A stretch of 33,304 bases of DNA from Temnopleurus reevesii (GCA_036244855.1 BQKZ01000035.1:141003-174306); one strand, 5' to 3'. Positions 9,431 through 21,955 are shown, counted from the stretch's first letter. Made by a program: numbers and translations. Notes: generated by a model from the sequence alone, not told the origin.

Positions 9431-11631
9431 ATACATACATGGCTATGGCATGGCTATGATAGCATCATGAGGGTAGTCTAATGAGTATAATGATCCTCCA
9501 CTTGCTCATGCATGTCAATTATCCCATGGGTCGCACATTAACGCACAACCATCCCATTGGCCAGTAAGAATATATTGAAGAAGAACGTTTTTCGGGGAGG
9601 GAATAAAAAAAAAAAAGGGCAAAAAGCAATATCTGTCTCTGAGTGACTGGCAGTGACTGGAACAAGAAACGAGGCATCATATTAATTCTGACAGTTAATG
9701 CCATGGCTTAAAGGGACGTTTATTACTCGTAAACAATTCTCAGATACAGCGCTATATTTCCATATGTTGGTAATTGTGTAAATGAGAAAAGATTGAGTGA
9801 AATTCCTCGCAGATAGGCCCATTGTCTCATTCTTCTCTTACATTTAAAAAAAAAAATAGTTATCTTTATCAATTGGTAGATTATGTGATTCTAAACATCT
9901 GGAGCTTGTGAGGCTGCAATCATAAAGTGAAATTACTATGAACAAACAAAATTTCCCTTTGAATTAAATTGAATTGTAAAATTGAAAGGAAATATGAGAA
10001 GATTCAAACGTTTGGACAAATAAAATTAATGAATAGTTTTCTTTAATATTCCTAAATCAATTCTGAAATGTGTAACCTTGGAATGAAAAATGCCCCTCCT
10101 TATGTAGTAAATTCAACATCGCAAGTTCATTCTTTATGTACACTAAATTCAATCCACCCACTTCTTGTGTTTGCAACCACCTGCAACATTTTACAACCAA
10201 AACATATACATTTCTGTTTGATAGATATTTCAAACACAGGTGTAATAATCACCAATTTGATAATAGATATAGATTCATAGATGAAATGTCTACTGCGAAA
10301 AGGTACAGGATATCCAAAAGGTCAAATAACACATAGATTTCTAATCATGATATAGAAAAGAACGTGCAAAAATAATATTGAATATTTACTAAACACTTCG
10401 TACAATGTCATAGAAAGGGGAAAAAATACAGTGTACAAGCAAAGTACACAATAAAACTTGAAAGTATAAAGATCATTATATAAGATTGGAACACAAAATC
10501 ATCAAACACACCAATACAAACACCCTCCAACAGCCCACATGATATTACTATTACTATGACTGGCTTGCTTCAACTCTTTCATCGCAAGGAAAATAAAAAC
10601 GGAAGAAATCTAATCTTTATGTGTCATCACTTTGTTTGAGTGTATTCTGTAAAGTGTAGTGATTGCGTGATGTGAGTTGTTTGCCTTGGGTGTACAATGT
10701 GTCAAGAATAGACGCTTTCCCTGGTCGCCCGGCCTGGGATGGTACGCTCTAGATATCATGCAAATGTGCGCATTAATCTCCAGAGATATATGACTCAAAT
10801 ATATCCACTCATAATTGACATTAATGGAGATCTCTGTTTGAACTCTGTACATCTTGGCTTCAAATCGACCAGCGAAAAGTAGATTTAAGTCAAGTTTCCG
10901 GACAGGATACTTCTATTACTAATAGGTTTGTTTTATTTGTAGTTGTTTAGAGTATTAATTTGGAGATAAAATTCAAATTTTTGTATGACAATTATCAGAA
11001 GTGATGTATATGAGTGAAGACAAGTTAATTACAAAATTTAATTATGGATATAAGTACAATTTCAAAATGATGGATAATTGAGTAGCTAATTAAGAGTAAT
11101 GGAAGGGAAAGCTGTGCTAAGGAAGAATGTTAATCGGATTTCATTAGATCAAGGGATAAATTTCTTCATGCTATGAATAAAGCCAAGAACTGAAATGAAT
11201 TATGATATTAAGAAAAGAATATTTCATACTTTTTCATAATCCAATGATTGATTCTTTTAGATAGCAGTGCTCCCAAATTATCAGGCAATGGGGGGAAACC
11301 ATTTGATTCTTTTCCAGTCGGGTTAGAGTCATGGAAAGGATAATATCATTTTATTCCTTTCCATCTAGATTAAAATCAGGGTAAATTTTCTCATATTTTT
11401 TAGTAATTTTCAAAATGAGGGGATTTGATAAAGAGTGTCTCAAATCAGCAAAAGTCAAGGAGTTTTCTTTGGCCCAATAAATAAAAAGTGGATATTTATA
11501 CCCTATTATATTTTATTGTTCATCAAACTACCATACATCAGATAATTGGCTATGTATTTTTTTGTGTAGCTTCCTTGATTGTGGTGCAAATAGGTAGAAT
11601 GCAAGACCTAAATAAGGTCTCTAACCCCCCC
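9431..11631. other. AT-rich non-coding stretch
   Basis: No exon was recognised over about 2.2 kb. A small imperfect hairpin (TGGAAAGGATAA pairing with TTATTCCTTTCCA) lies at about 11332-11363. Nothing else stands out. Confidence 0.5.
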
Positions 11632-11635
11632 CCCC

Positions 11636-11669
<34 letters not shown>

Positions 11670-11822
11670 NNNNNNNNNNNNNNNNNNNNNNNNNNNNNNN
11701 NNNNNNNNNNNNNNNNNNNNNNNNNNNNNNNNNNNNNNNNNNNNNNNNNNNNNNNNNNNNNNNNNNNNNNNNNNNNNNNNNNNNNNNNNNNNNNNNNNNN
11801 AAAAAAAAAAAAAAAAAAAAAA
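11627..11822. other. Assembly gap inside poly-C/poly-A
   Basis: A run of C followed by at least 30 A leads into 131 N (11670-11800), then 22 more A. The sequence is unresolved here; the true gap length is unknown. Open frames crossing the N run are meaningless. Confidence 0.98.
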
Positions 11823-12596
11823 TTGAAAATAAGCTAAAATGGAGGGACTCTCCTTGATCACAGATCTGCTTACATTTACTTGAAATTGGGTATGAGTTGA
11901 AATATTATCATGAGGAAAAATCAAGAAAAGATCAGGGGATTCCTTTTTCTAGAAATTATGCTGGTATCCATGGATAAGATTTCCTCAATGTGAATGGCAA
12001 TGGCTTCCTTGCAGTGTGAATGACCCCCTTACAAACCACTTGTCCCAGTAGAATATTTTTCCTCTGTTTTTCCAGGATGAAAGGAAAGGAAGCAGATATG
12101 ATCTATCCTTCATAGAGGCTCCCAATCCCATTGCAATGCTTCACTGAAAACCCAGACAATTCTCTTTCAGTCAACAACTCGGCTTTTAGACGAGATATGA
12201 AAATACCATGCAAGGCTGTAGACATCTTAATGCAGAAATCTTGTTGAGATATCGATCAAGTGTTTTTATGTTTTTGCAAAGGAATTTGAGCTTATAGTTG
12301 AGATTTCTATGCATGGTTATGTTTTAGAAGATGCATCTTATAATCTTAATGGTTCACGGTGAAATGGCCCCTGATATTATGTTACTGTTTCATGCACCAG
12401 TACTAAAAAAACTTGTTGATCAATGAATATTTGGTCATTTTTTTAATTTGAAAGAATGTCTAAAACAAATGCGATAGCCAGTATTAGTAGCAAATGCATT
12501 AATAATCAAAAGCAGTGATATATTGATGTTCAGAACATTGTGTGCATATTGAGACCCAAAGAGACAACACCTTATGTCAGTTGGGAAATGTCACTC
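11823..12596 (+). other. Non-coding sequence upstream of the first visible CAMK2 exon
   Basis: This is probably CAMK2 intron. No exon encoding the expected HRDLK end of the preceding exon was found here, or anywhere upstream. Confidence 0.5.
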
Positions 12597-12597
12597 A

Positions 12598-12823
12598 AGG
12601 GGGTGTTGCTAGGTTGCAATTCATTTCAAATCAAGTTTTAAGTTGCAATTCAAATTTTCAAATGAAAATCTGTAACAAACTGAAACAATCATTTTCATTT
12701 GCATGTGGTCTGCACTTTTAACCAGGAGCACATGAAAAACAAATTTTAATTAGCGCATGCAGATAAACTGCAATTTACCAACTACAACTTGTAGATGATA
12801 GCAACTTTCGAGCAACATCCCAT
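12598..12823. mobile_element. Short inverted-repeat element, GGGGGTGTTGCT family
   Basis: The left end AAGGGGGTGTTGCTAGGTTGC and the right end GCAACTTTCGAGCAACATCCC are imperfect inverted repeats around about 225 bp. A related, better-preserved copy with the same end motif lies at 24651-24825. There is no coding capacity. Confidence 0.6.
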
Positions 12824-12941
12824 TGGTGCATTTCAATAGCATTGCTGTTGTTGAATTCCATATACTAGAACAACGCATGATTATATAAGTGTAACTAATC
12901 CAATCTTTATTTTTCTTCTCTGTATGTGTTTCTTTCTCCAG

Positions 12942-13041
12942 CCTGAAAACTTGTTGCTAGCGAGCAAGTTAAAGGGTGCTGCGGTCAAACTTGCTGACTT
13001 TGGACTAGCCATAGAACTAGACAATGGGGAGCAGTGGTATG
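12942..13041 (+). CDS. CAMK2: CAMK2 exon: catalytic loop end, DFG motif, activation segment start
   Basis: This 100-nt exon of calcium/calmodulin-dependent protein kinase II follows a pyrimidine-rich acceptor (ctttctccag) and ends at a donor (GTAAGA). It encodes [12 protein letters not shown], then [14 protein letters not shown], then DNGEQWYG, plus one base of a Gly codon. It supplies the catalytic-loop Asn (of the HRDLKPEN motif) that helps bind metal, and the DFG aspartate (codon 12996-12998) that positions Mg-ATP. The sequence is almost identical to known animal CaMKII up to AIE. The segment after AIE is one codon shorter than in vertebrates and Drosophila (DNGEQWYG against EGEQQAWFG-like sequence), making the exon 100 nt instead of the usual 103. 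The preceding exon, which should end in HRDLK, is not visible. The kinase acts in the cytosol and, in neurons, at synapses. Confidence 0.97.
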
Positions 13042-14499
<1,458 letters not shown>

Positions 14500-14531
14500 T
14501 GAGTAATTCAGTGTTCATTGGCCCCTCTTGC

Positions 14532-14863
14532 TAAAGCCCACCGCACACGTTACGATTCGTCCACCTAACGACTAGCTTGCAACTTAGTGAGCTAAGTTGC
14601 GACATAAAAATTGTTGTGAGATTGCCAGTCGCACTCAGTTGGAAGCGAATTGCAAGGCCAGTAACGGGGATTTGAATCCTTGCAACTGATTCGTAAGCTC
14701 ACTTCCAATCAGACAAGCACATTGATTGTGATGTCACAATAATAATTCAAGCGTCACATTGAAAATCACACGCATAATTTACTTCTGCACAGCTGAAAAG
14801 AGACTGCGCAAGAACAATTAGAACACAGTAATGAGGTTGGATCGTAATGTGTGGCAATGCTTA
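14532..14863. mobile_element. Inverted-repeat element in a CAMK2 intron
   Basis: Ends TAAAGCCCACCGCACACG...ACGATTC and ATCGTAATGTGTGGCAATGC...TTA are imperfect inverted repeats about 26 bases long around 330 bp. A perfect 9-bp-stem hairpin (GCAACTTAG, loop TGAG, CTAAGTTGC) lies inside at 14579-14600. No coding capacity. Confidence 0.65.
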
Positions 14864-16167
<1,304 letters not shown>

Positions 16168-16198
16168 TGAGAGTTGAAACCTTCCAATTGAAGATTAA

Positions 16199-16659
16199 AG
16201 GGATAATTCACACCAGAATTTTCTTGACTCCATTAGAACTTAAATGATATTTCTTAATGAATAAACATGAATATTCCAGAAAAATATTAGGGTGCGAGTT
16301 GTAAATCTGAAATCAACTTGTTGGCTCAGGGCAACGATATCTTCCACTGCAAATTGCCATATTGAAATTCCCCGCTGGAGCTGTGACCTACTATGTGATC
16401 AAGCAATTCAGTGCAGCAATTGGCCATGCAATAGCCTGATCGCAAGCTACGTCACTGAAACGATATTATCGGTTATTTTGGAGCGATCGTTTTCTGCCCA
16501 TTGATCGGAATAGCAAATGGCAGTGGGCAGTAGCCAGTTAAAAAAAGGGTATAATTTGACTATTAGTTGATGGGTTTTGATGAAATAAAAAACAATGTTC
16601 TCAGGAATGATGGGATTATAAAAAATCTGCTATAATAAATTCTGGGGTGAACTATCCCT
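16199..16659. mobile_element. Inverted-repeat element flanked by TTAA (piggyBac-type target)
   Basis: The left end AGGGATAATTCACACCAGAA and the reverse complement of the right end AGGGATAGTTCACCCCAGAA match at all but two positions. TTAA directly flanks both sides (16195-16198 and 16660-16663), the target duplication typical of piggyBac-type transposition. It is 461 bp with no transposase, so it would be a non-autonomous derivative. Confidence 0.85.
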
Positions 16660-16677
16660 TTAAACATACAGCGCAAT

Positions 16678-17530
16678 GACGAGTTAGTAAAGGATGCCTT
16701 CTCTCAATAAAAAAGCCTTCAAGGGGAGTTTCAGGTACAATTCGCTTCTCATCCTACTCAAGGTGCCAAGGCGAGTTAGTACAGGTTGCCTTCTTGTCTT
16801 AAACTAGCCACCAAGGCAAGTTTCAGGTACAATTCGCTTCTCATCCTACTCAAGGTGCCAAGGCGAGTTAGTACAGGTTGCCTTCTTGTCTTAAACTAGC
16901 CACCAAGGCAAGTTTCAGGTACAATTCGCTTCTCATCCTACTCAAGGTGCCAAGGCGAGTTAGTACAGGTTGCCTTCTTGTCTTAAACTAGCCACCAAGG
17001 CAAGTTTCAGGTACAATTCGCTTCTCATCCTACTCAAGGTGCCAAGGCGAGTTAGTACAGGTTGCCTTCTTGTCTTAAACTAGCCACCAAGGCAAGTTTC
17101 AGGTACAATTCGCTTCTCATCCTACTCAAGGTGCCAAGGCGAGTTAGTACAGGTTGCCTTCTTGTCTTAAACTAGCCACCAAGGCAAGTTTCAGGTACAA
17201 TTCGCTTCTCATCCTACTCAAGGTGCCAAGGCGAGTTAGTACAGGTTGCCTTCTTGTCTTAAACTAGCCACCAAGGCAAGTTTCAGGTACAATTCGCTTC
17301 TCATCCTACTCAAGGTGCCAAGGCGAGTTAGTACAGGTTGCCTTCTTGTCTTAAACTAGCCACCAAGGCAAGTTTCAGGTACAATTCGCTTCTCATCCTA
17401 CTCAAGGTGCCAAGGCGAGTTAGTACAGGTTGCCTTCTTGTCTTAAACTAGCCACCAAGGCAAGTTTCAGGTACAATTCGCTTCTCATCCTACTCAAGGT
17501 GCCAAGGTGAAGTTGTACAAGTTACCCTCT
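16678..17530. repeat. Minisatellite, 92-bp unit built of two related halves
   Basis: Eight essentially identical 92-bp units start (at GCGAGTTAG) at 16771, 16863, 16955, 17047, 17139, 17231, 17323 and 17415. Degenerate units lie at both edges (16678 and about 17507). Each unit is itself a diverged dimer: a 45-base half starting CCAAGGCGAGTTAG and a 47-base half starting CCAAGGCAAGTTTC. No open reading frame spans it. Confidence 0.95.
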
Positions 17531-17575
17531 CGCCTTTTTGACCATAACGGGGCTCCTTGACGAGTTGAACAACTT

Positions 17576-17757
17576 AAGGCCCGTGCACACCAAACATAGC
17601 ATGGCATCACAGCACTGTTTTTACGTGATATCTTGGTTGTTGTTAGCCAGCGCGCTTCTCCGCGCAAAGGATGCGAAACAATTGGCCAATCACACAGGAG
17701 ATATCGTGTAAAAACCGTACTTAGATGCCGTGCTTTGTTTGGTGTGCCTGGGCATTT
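17576..17757. mobile_element. Foldback element, copy A (GCACACCAAAC family)
   Basis: The left arm (AAGGCCCGTGCACACCAAAC) is the reverse complement of the right arm (GTTTGGTGTGCCTGGGC). Pairing continues inward to a conserved TTGGCCAAT, leaving a short GC-rich loop. A second copy of the family lies at 32777-32957. No coding capacity; the minus-strand open frame across it is accidental. Confidence 0.85.
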
Positions 17758-17799
17758 ACCTTTGCGTTGCATGTTTAAGCTTCGGTATAACTCATAGCT

Positions 17800-18695
17800 T
17801 TTGAAACCGTAAGGTTTTGGCTCTCGTTGTGAACCATACAAGTGTTGGCCTTCCCCTTCTACATCACTCTCTTTTTCTCTCTGATTTATCACACATTTCT
17901 CTTCTCAACATTATGACCTCTTTTCCCTTATTTCCTATTTTCTAAATTTCCTAACCAAGTTGTTTTCTCTTTCTCATTTTGCCCCTTGCTACCTCTCTTT
18001 CTAACTTGCTTTGCCATCTCCTCCTCTTCAAAGCATTGCTACACAGTGTGATGAAAGTTGTTGTCTTACTTCCCTGTAAACCTTCCCTTTCTACATACAA
18101 CACTCTCTTTCACTCTCTATTTATCATCCCTTTCTCTTCTCCTAATTTTGACCTCCTTTTCTCTCTCTTTGTATTCCCGAACCATGTCATTTCCCCTTTC
18201 TCATTCTGCCTTTTGCTACCTCTCTTTCTAACTTGCTTTGCCATCTCATGCTCTCTGTTGACCTTCCCCTTCTTCATACACTGATCTTTTCTCTTTCTAT
18301 TTATGATCTCTTCCTTTTCTCCTCTCGCCATTATGACCTCGTTTTCTCCATTCTTATTTACAAACCATGTCATTTAACATACATGTATCTCAATCTGCCT
18401 CTTTTGCACTACTCTCTTTTCCTCTTTATTTATGACATCTTTCTCTTCTCCTCCAGCCATTTCGCATATGTCATTCTGCCTCTTGCTACCTCTCTTTCTA
18501 ACTTGCTTAGCCATCTCCTCCTCTTCAAAGCATTGCTACACAGTGTGAAGAAAGTTGTTGTCTTGCCTCTCTGTAAACCTTCCCCTTCTACATACACCAC
18601 CCTCTTTTCCTCTCTATTTATCACCCCTTTCTCTTCTCCTCTCATCATTTTGACGCACTTTTCTCTATTTTTATTTACATCTCATTTTCCACCCT
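17800..18695. repeat. Pyrimidine-rich region with diverged long-period tandem repeats
   Basis: The plus strand is CT-rich. A unit including TGCTACCTCTCTTTCTAACT recurs at 17987 (slightly altered), 18214 and 18484, spaced 227 and 270 bases apart, with partial copies before and after. Units share GCATTGCTACACAGTGTGA and CTTCCCCTTCTACATACA. Open frames here are low-complexity by-products. Confidence 0.85.
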
Positions 18696-19617
18696 CATAG
18701 TTTTCCAGAGATACCCACTGTCCCAGAATATGCATGAGATCAAAAATGAAATGGGAATAAAGCAAAATCTGGAAAATATCTGGAAAATCTATTAGGGTCG
18801 AAAGTACAATGTGAATAAAATGGGTGAACCAAATTGCTTGCTTATGAGAGAAAACATTCTAACAAAAGCGACATGCTCAGACATTCACATGGATGCAAAC
18901 TGTTCCTGAATATAGCATGAGGTCTAAGGTAAAATGTGAATAACGAAACAGCTGAACAAAACAAAAGTGATAACAAACATGCTAACAGTAACCACACTCT
19001 CATCCATTCACTTGCAATAAAAGCCTTGAATTCAGATGAAAACATTTCTCATGTATACTCTGGAATGGTTGGCATCTCTGCATTCATTTGGGAAGGCAGC
19101 AATGAATAATAATGAAAATACATTGCATGAATAATCCAAAACTGTCCCCAACTGTGTATTCATGTACACCAGCAAGATTTTGAGTGAGGAATATAGAGGC
19201 TGCCCTCTTAGTTTACCTAGTGATTGAACTAAGATTGACAGTAGAGGGAGCTAGACTATAATGATAGTCAAAGCCTTCCATACACAAATAGGTGGGGTAT
19301 CTTGATTTCAGAACGTAATCAATGAATAATGTTAAAACATTGTACGGATTCAAAACAAACAATTTCTGAAATCACTCATTTGTGAAAATGTAACGATGTG
19401 TTTGATAACATACAAGACAGTTGCAGTTGGAGTAATTTTTAGAAATATCAAACCTTGTGAAAATCTGATTCATATTTGCGAGTGATCACCACCTTGTTTT
19501 GATGGTGTATTTCTTGACTGATGTTCAAGCAAATATTTAGGCAATGTAATAATGAAATTGTTATATTTTAACTATCTTTCATTGTCTTTTAGACATGCCC
19601 AATTCATTTATATTGCA

Positions 19618-19829
19618 TAGCTGCCAAATGTTCCTAATATTTTTTAGTAATCATTACTAATTTTGGCATCAGATTTGTTTAATTTAAGTTTAATGGTAAT
19701 TCTAGGAAAGATTACTCATTTTGAAAACATAAGCATCATTCGCTTCAATTTAAAATATGTGAAGATTACTAATTATAGAATTACTGTATAAGGAATATTA
19801 CTAATTTCCACTAATCATTTTGGCAGCTA
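19618..19829. mobile_element. Inverted-repeat element (TAGCTGCCAAA ends)
   Basis: The left end TAGCTGCCAAATG and right end CATTTTGGCAGCTA are inverted repeats around 212 bp of AT-rich sequence, with internal repeats of ATTACTAAT. No coding capacity. It lies 117 bases before the next CAMK2 exon. Confidence 0.75.
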
Positions 19830-19946
19830 TACTATTGGCAAATATATCTTCAGTGCATTCATAGCAGATAACTATGGAAGAAATTTGATAATGCAAAATC
19901 ATCAATAAATACCTACAATCTTTCCTTGTTTTCTTTGATGCTGCAG

Positions 19947-20069
19947 TATCCTTCACCAGAGTGGGACACGGTGACTTTAGAAGCCAAGAACTTGATAGAC
20001 AGTATGCTGACAGTGAATCCAGGCAAGCGTATATCTGCCTGTCAGGCTCTTAAACATCCATGGATACAA
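19947..20069 (+). CDS. CAMK2: CAMK2 exon: end of the kinase C-lobe
   Basis: A 123-nt exon (41 codons, phase 0 at both ends), the conserved animal length, between ctgcag and GTAAGT. It encodes [36 protein letters not shown] and HPWIQ. The Arg of GKRIS is the invariant C-lobe arginine (subdomain XI) that salt-bridges the SPE glutamate, and HPW is the kinase-end motif. Compared with Drosophila (TPEAKNLINQML, KRITAAEALKHPWI) it differs at several surface positions, for example ISACQ for ITAAE. Two decayed copies of its 3' half lie in the following intron (20088-20351 and 20782-20889). Confidence 0.97.
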
Positions 20070-20087
20070 GTAAGTAGCAACAATTTC

Positions 20088-20351
20088 TGGTAGATTTTGT
20101 TAGCAGATGGTAAGCATGCTGGCAAGAAGCTTTTGGTCAGTGACACCCAGGGCGATGTTTCACCAAGTTACGAAAAACTTTACGCACAACTGATATCAGT
20201 TCTTGTGATGAATGATCGAGAATCTTGCGCGTATTTCATTCGTTCACGTACTCCCGTCTTTCTTGAAGTTGTGCGTAACTTTAAGAACGATTTGGTGAAA
20301 CACCACCCAGAAGGATATATCTGCATTGTCAGGGTCTTGAGCACGCCTGGA
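20088..20351 (+). pseudogene. Decayed copy 1 of the 123-nt CAMK2 exon (3' part), split by a mobile element
   Basis: After removing the inserted element at 20151-20304, the segment matches the exon's second half. TTGTTAGCAG...GCATGCTGGCA corresponds to the exon's TTGATAGACAGTATGCTGACA. AAGGATATATCTGCATTGTC and AGGGTCTTGAGCACGCCTGG correspond to AAGCGTATATCTGCCTGTC and AGGCTCTTAAACATCCATGG. Translation of the last part gives RIYLHCQGLEHAWT against [14 protein letters not shown], with one extra codon. There is no convincing acceptor and the copy is interrupted, so it is a relic. It shares extra bases (TTGGTCA) with copy 2, suggesting that the two relics are sisters. Confidence 0.7.
20151..20304. 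mobile_element. Foldback element inserted in the exon relic
   Basis: The left arm GGCGATGTTTCACCAAGTTA and the reverse complement of the right arm GGTGTTTCACCAAATCG are imperfect inverted repeats. Pairing continues through TTTACGCACAACT / AGTTGTGCGTAA. ACCCAG flanks both sides (20145-20150 and 20305-20310), a probable 6-bp target duplication. It is 154 bp and non-coding. Confidence 0.75.
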
Positions 20352-20781
20352 CTGCACATCACGAAGTCGTTCTTAAAGTTATGAACAATTTTATGAAAAA
20401 CTGGATTAGGTTATTGAGTGCTATACTAAAAAATATAAATCATTCAGCTGGAGAACTGATACCAGACATTCTAAAGGTCGTTCTAAAAATCTTTTTTTTT
20501 TTGTTACCTAGGGAAACATTATCCAGGATCGAAGGAAGTATAAGCATTCTCAACTTCTTTTTTTTTTTTTTTTTTAGGAAGAATTTTTTTTTTCACAGCA
20601 TCATGGAAACGCATAATTGACAATCAGTGCGTTTCCATGTTGAAATAAGGCAAGAATTATTTAAATTATTATTTACCCAGCACAAAATCATTTAATTCAA
20701 ATTTAGGTTTACCAAACAGCTGACAACATGCTGTATGGTAATGATTTCAGCATTCCTTTGCAAGTGATCTTTACTTGACAG

Positions 20782-20889
20782 ATTTGCTAACAGTGTGCTG
20801 TTAGTGGACAGTCAGCTTTCTGAAAACATTAAGTGGTTGGTCAAGACCGTGTTCCTGCCTGTCATGCTCTTAAATACATTTGCATCAAA
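20782..20889 (+). pseudogene. Decayed copy 2 of the 123-nt CAMK2 exon (3' part)
   Basis: TTGCTAACAGTGTGCTGTTAGTG corresponds to TTGATAGACAGTATGCTGACAGTG in the exon. After about 40 extra bases, TGCCTGTCATGCTCTTAAAT corresponds to TGCCTGTCAGGCTCTTAAAC. The last part translates as RVPACHALKYICIK against the exon's [14 protein letters not shown]. An in-frame stop precedes it and the donor is lost (AAATTAG against CAAGTAAG), so it is a relic. It lies 713 bases after the end of the real exon. Confidence 0.7.
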
Positions 20890-21453
20890 TTAGGCAAAAG
20901 TCACTTATGACAAGACAGTGATATCATAATGATGAATAAAAATGGTTCCCTAAATGCATATTACCATACTATAAATTACTGGCTTATAAGAGGCGAGATA
21001 AAATTGTATCTCTAACAAGCATGTCATGTGTACAAAATACTTTATTTCAGCATTTTGACATTTAGCATAGAAATATAATATTCCTTCTCATATACCAGAA
21101 AATATTGAAAATTGTTTGAGTGGGTTTAGCTGTATCTGTTCTTTAATCCTAAAAAGACGGGGGGAAGGTGGTGGGGATGGTGTTTTGTCAATGATCGTAG
21201 GGAGGTTGGTTTTATGCTTATTAACCACGAGCAGATCATTTATTTTGGGCCTCAGTTAATCTAGTATTGTGTTGGTTGATTATTTACCACCTTCATTTAT
21301 TAATTGTCCTATTGTAATCATTATTCCTGTGAAACTCTTACAAGTTTCACAGAACAAGGAAATTGTCATTGAATGTGCTTTCAAGTTCCTCAAGCTGAAT
21401 TAATGATCCATATCATATTCCTGTTTTCATCAAACTTTATTTCTTTCTTGCAG

Positions 21454-21537
21454 AACCGAGATCGCTATGCTTCAGCTATGCACAGACAGGAGACTGTTGA
21501 TTGCTTGAAGAAATTCAACGCTAGACGCAAACTCAAG
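21454..21537 (+). CDS. CAMK2: CAMK2 exon: autoinhibitory segment with autophosphorylation Thr
   Basis: An 84-nt exon (28 codons, phase 0), the conserved length, between cttgcag and GTATGT. It encodes [20 protein letters not shown] then FNARRKLK. This is the regulatory helix that blocks the active site until Ca2+/calmodulin binds. The Thr of HRQET (codon 21493-21495) corresponds to Thr286 of mammalian CaMKII alpha, whose autophosphorylation makes the kinase Ca2+-independent. The Met before HRQET (21478-21480) corresponds to the oxidation-sensitive Met281, with Ala in place of the preceding Cys or Met of mammalian forms. FNARRKLK is the first half of the calmodulin-binding sequence; the second half (GAILTTML) must lie on the next exon, which is not in the window. 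The open frame runs 62 codons into the intron before a stop. Confidence 0.97.
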
Positions 21538-21797
21538 GTATGTCAAATCAACAATATGTTTCAAAGTGAAATTGATTCCGTATTGACTGAGCAAAGTATT
21601 AACATGCACACACCTTTGCAGAGTCTCCAACCTCAATCGCGTAGCACTAAGTCCCTAACGGCCGGAGTCCTGGAAGCTTTAGGGTTACTACATGCTTTCC
21701 GTTGCAATCTTGGGCCTAGTTTTTAACATATGACACAGAAAAATTTGGTAGATAATTCTGTTATTGTCGGGTAACTTTTGAAGTTTTGGATCATTTA

Positions 21798-21955
21798 CCT
21801 GCGGGAGGGAGAATCCGAATTTCCAAAGCGGGAGAATAGTTTATACGGGAGGCATGCAGCTCGGGCGGGAGAAAGTAAAACTCCGACAGGAGAACGGGAG
21901 GTTTTCTGAAATTGACCTGCAAACAGGAGATCTCTCGCCGAAAAACGGGAGAGTT
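21798..21955. repeat. Cluster of CGGGAG motifs
   Basis: CGGGAG occurs six times in about 155 bases (near 21802, 21830, 21849, 21867, 21897 and 21948), with related CAGGAG in between. Spacing is irregular, so it is either a decayed repeat or part of a mobile element. Function unknown. Confidence 0.6.

Larger units (their letters stand above)
20070..21453 (+). other. CAMK2 intron, 1384 nt
   Basis: A phase-0 GT-AG intron carrying both exon relics and a foldback element. Poly-T tracts lie at about 20490-20600. The rest (20890-21450) is AT-rich and featureless. Confidence 0.9.

Noticed and set aside
7882..9432. Several minus-strand open frames up to 190 codons rich in Leu, Ser, Phe and Pro
   Set aside because: They are translations of the pyrimidine strand of a low-complexity purine-rich tract; overlapping frames are equally open and no domain is seen.
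11488..11924. Open frames crossing the N run
   Set aside because: They consist of Lys or Phe homopolymer plus unknown residues and come from poly-A and the assembly gap.
17494..17892. 132-codon minus-strand frame
   Set aside because: It runs through the foldback element at 17576-17757 and repeat sequence; a similar frame over the second copy at 32770-32967 comes from the element.
18110..18700. Open frames on both strands of the CT-rich region
   Set aside because: Low-complexity by-products of the diverged pyrimidine-rich repeat.
20097..20384. 95-codon plus-strand frame
   Set aside because: It spans the foldback element and the exon relic; only the relic part resembles CAMK2 and it lacks splice signals.
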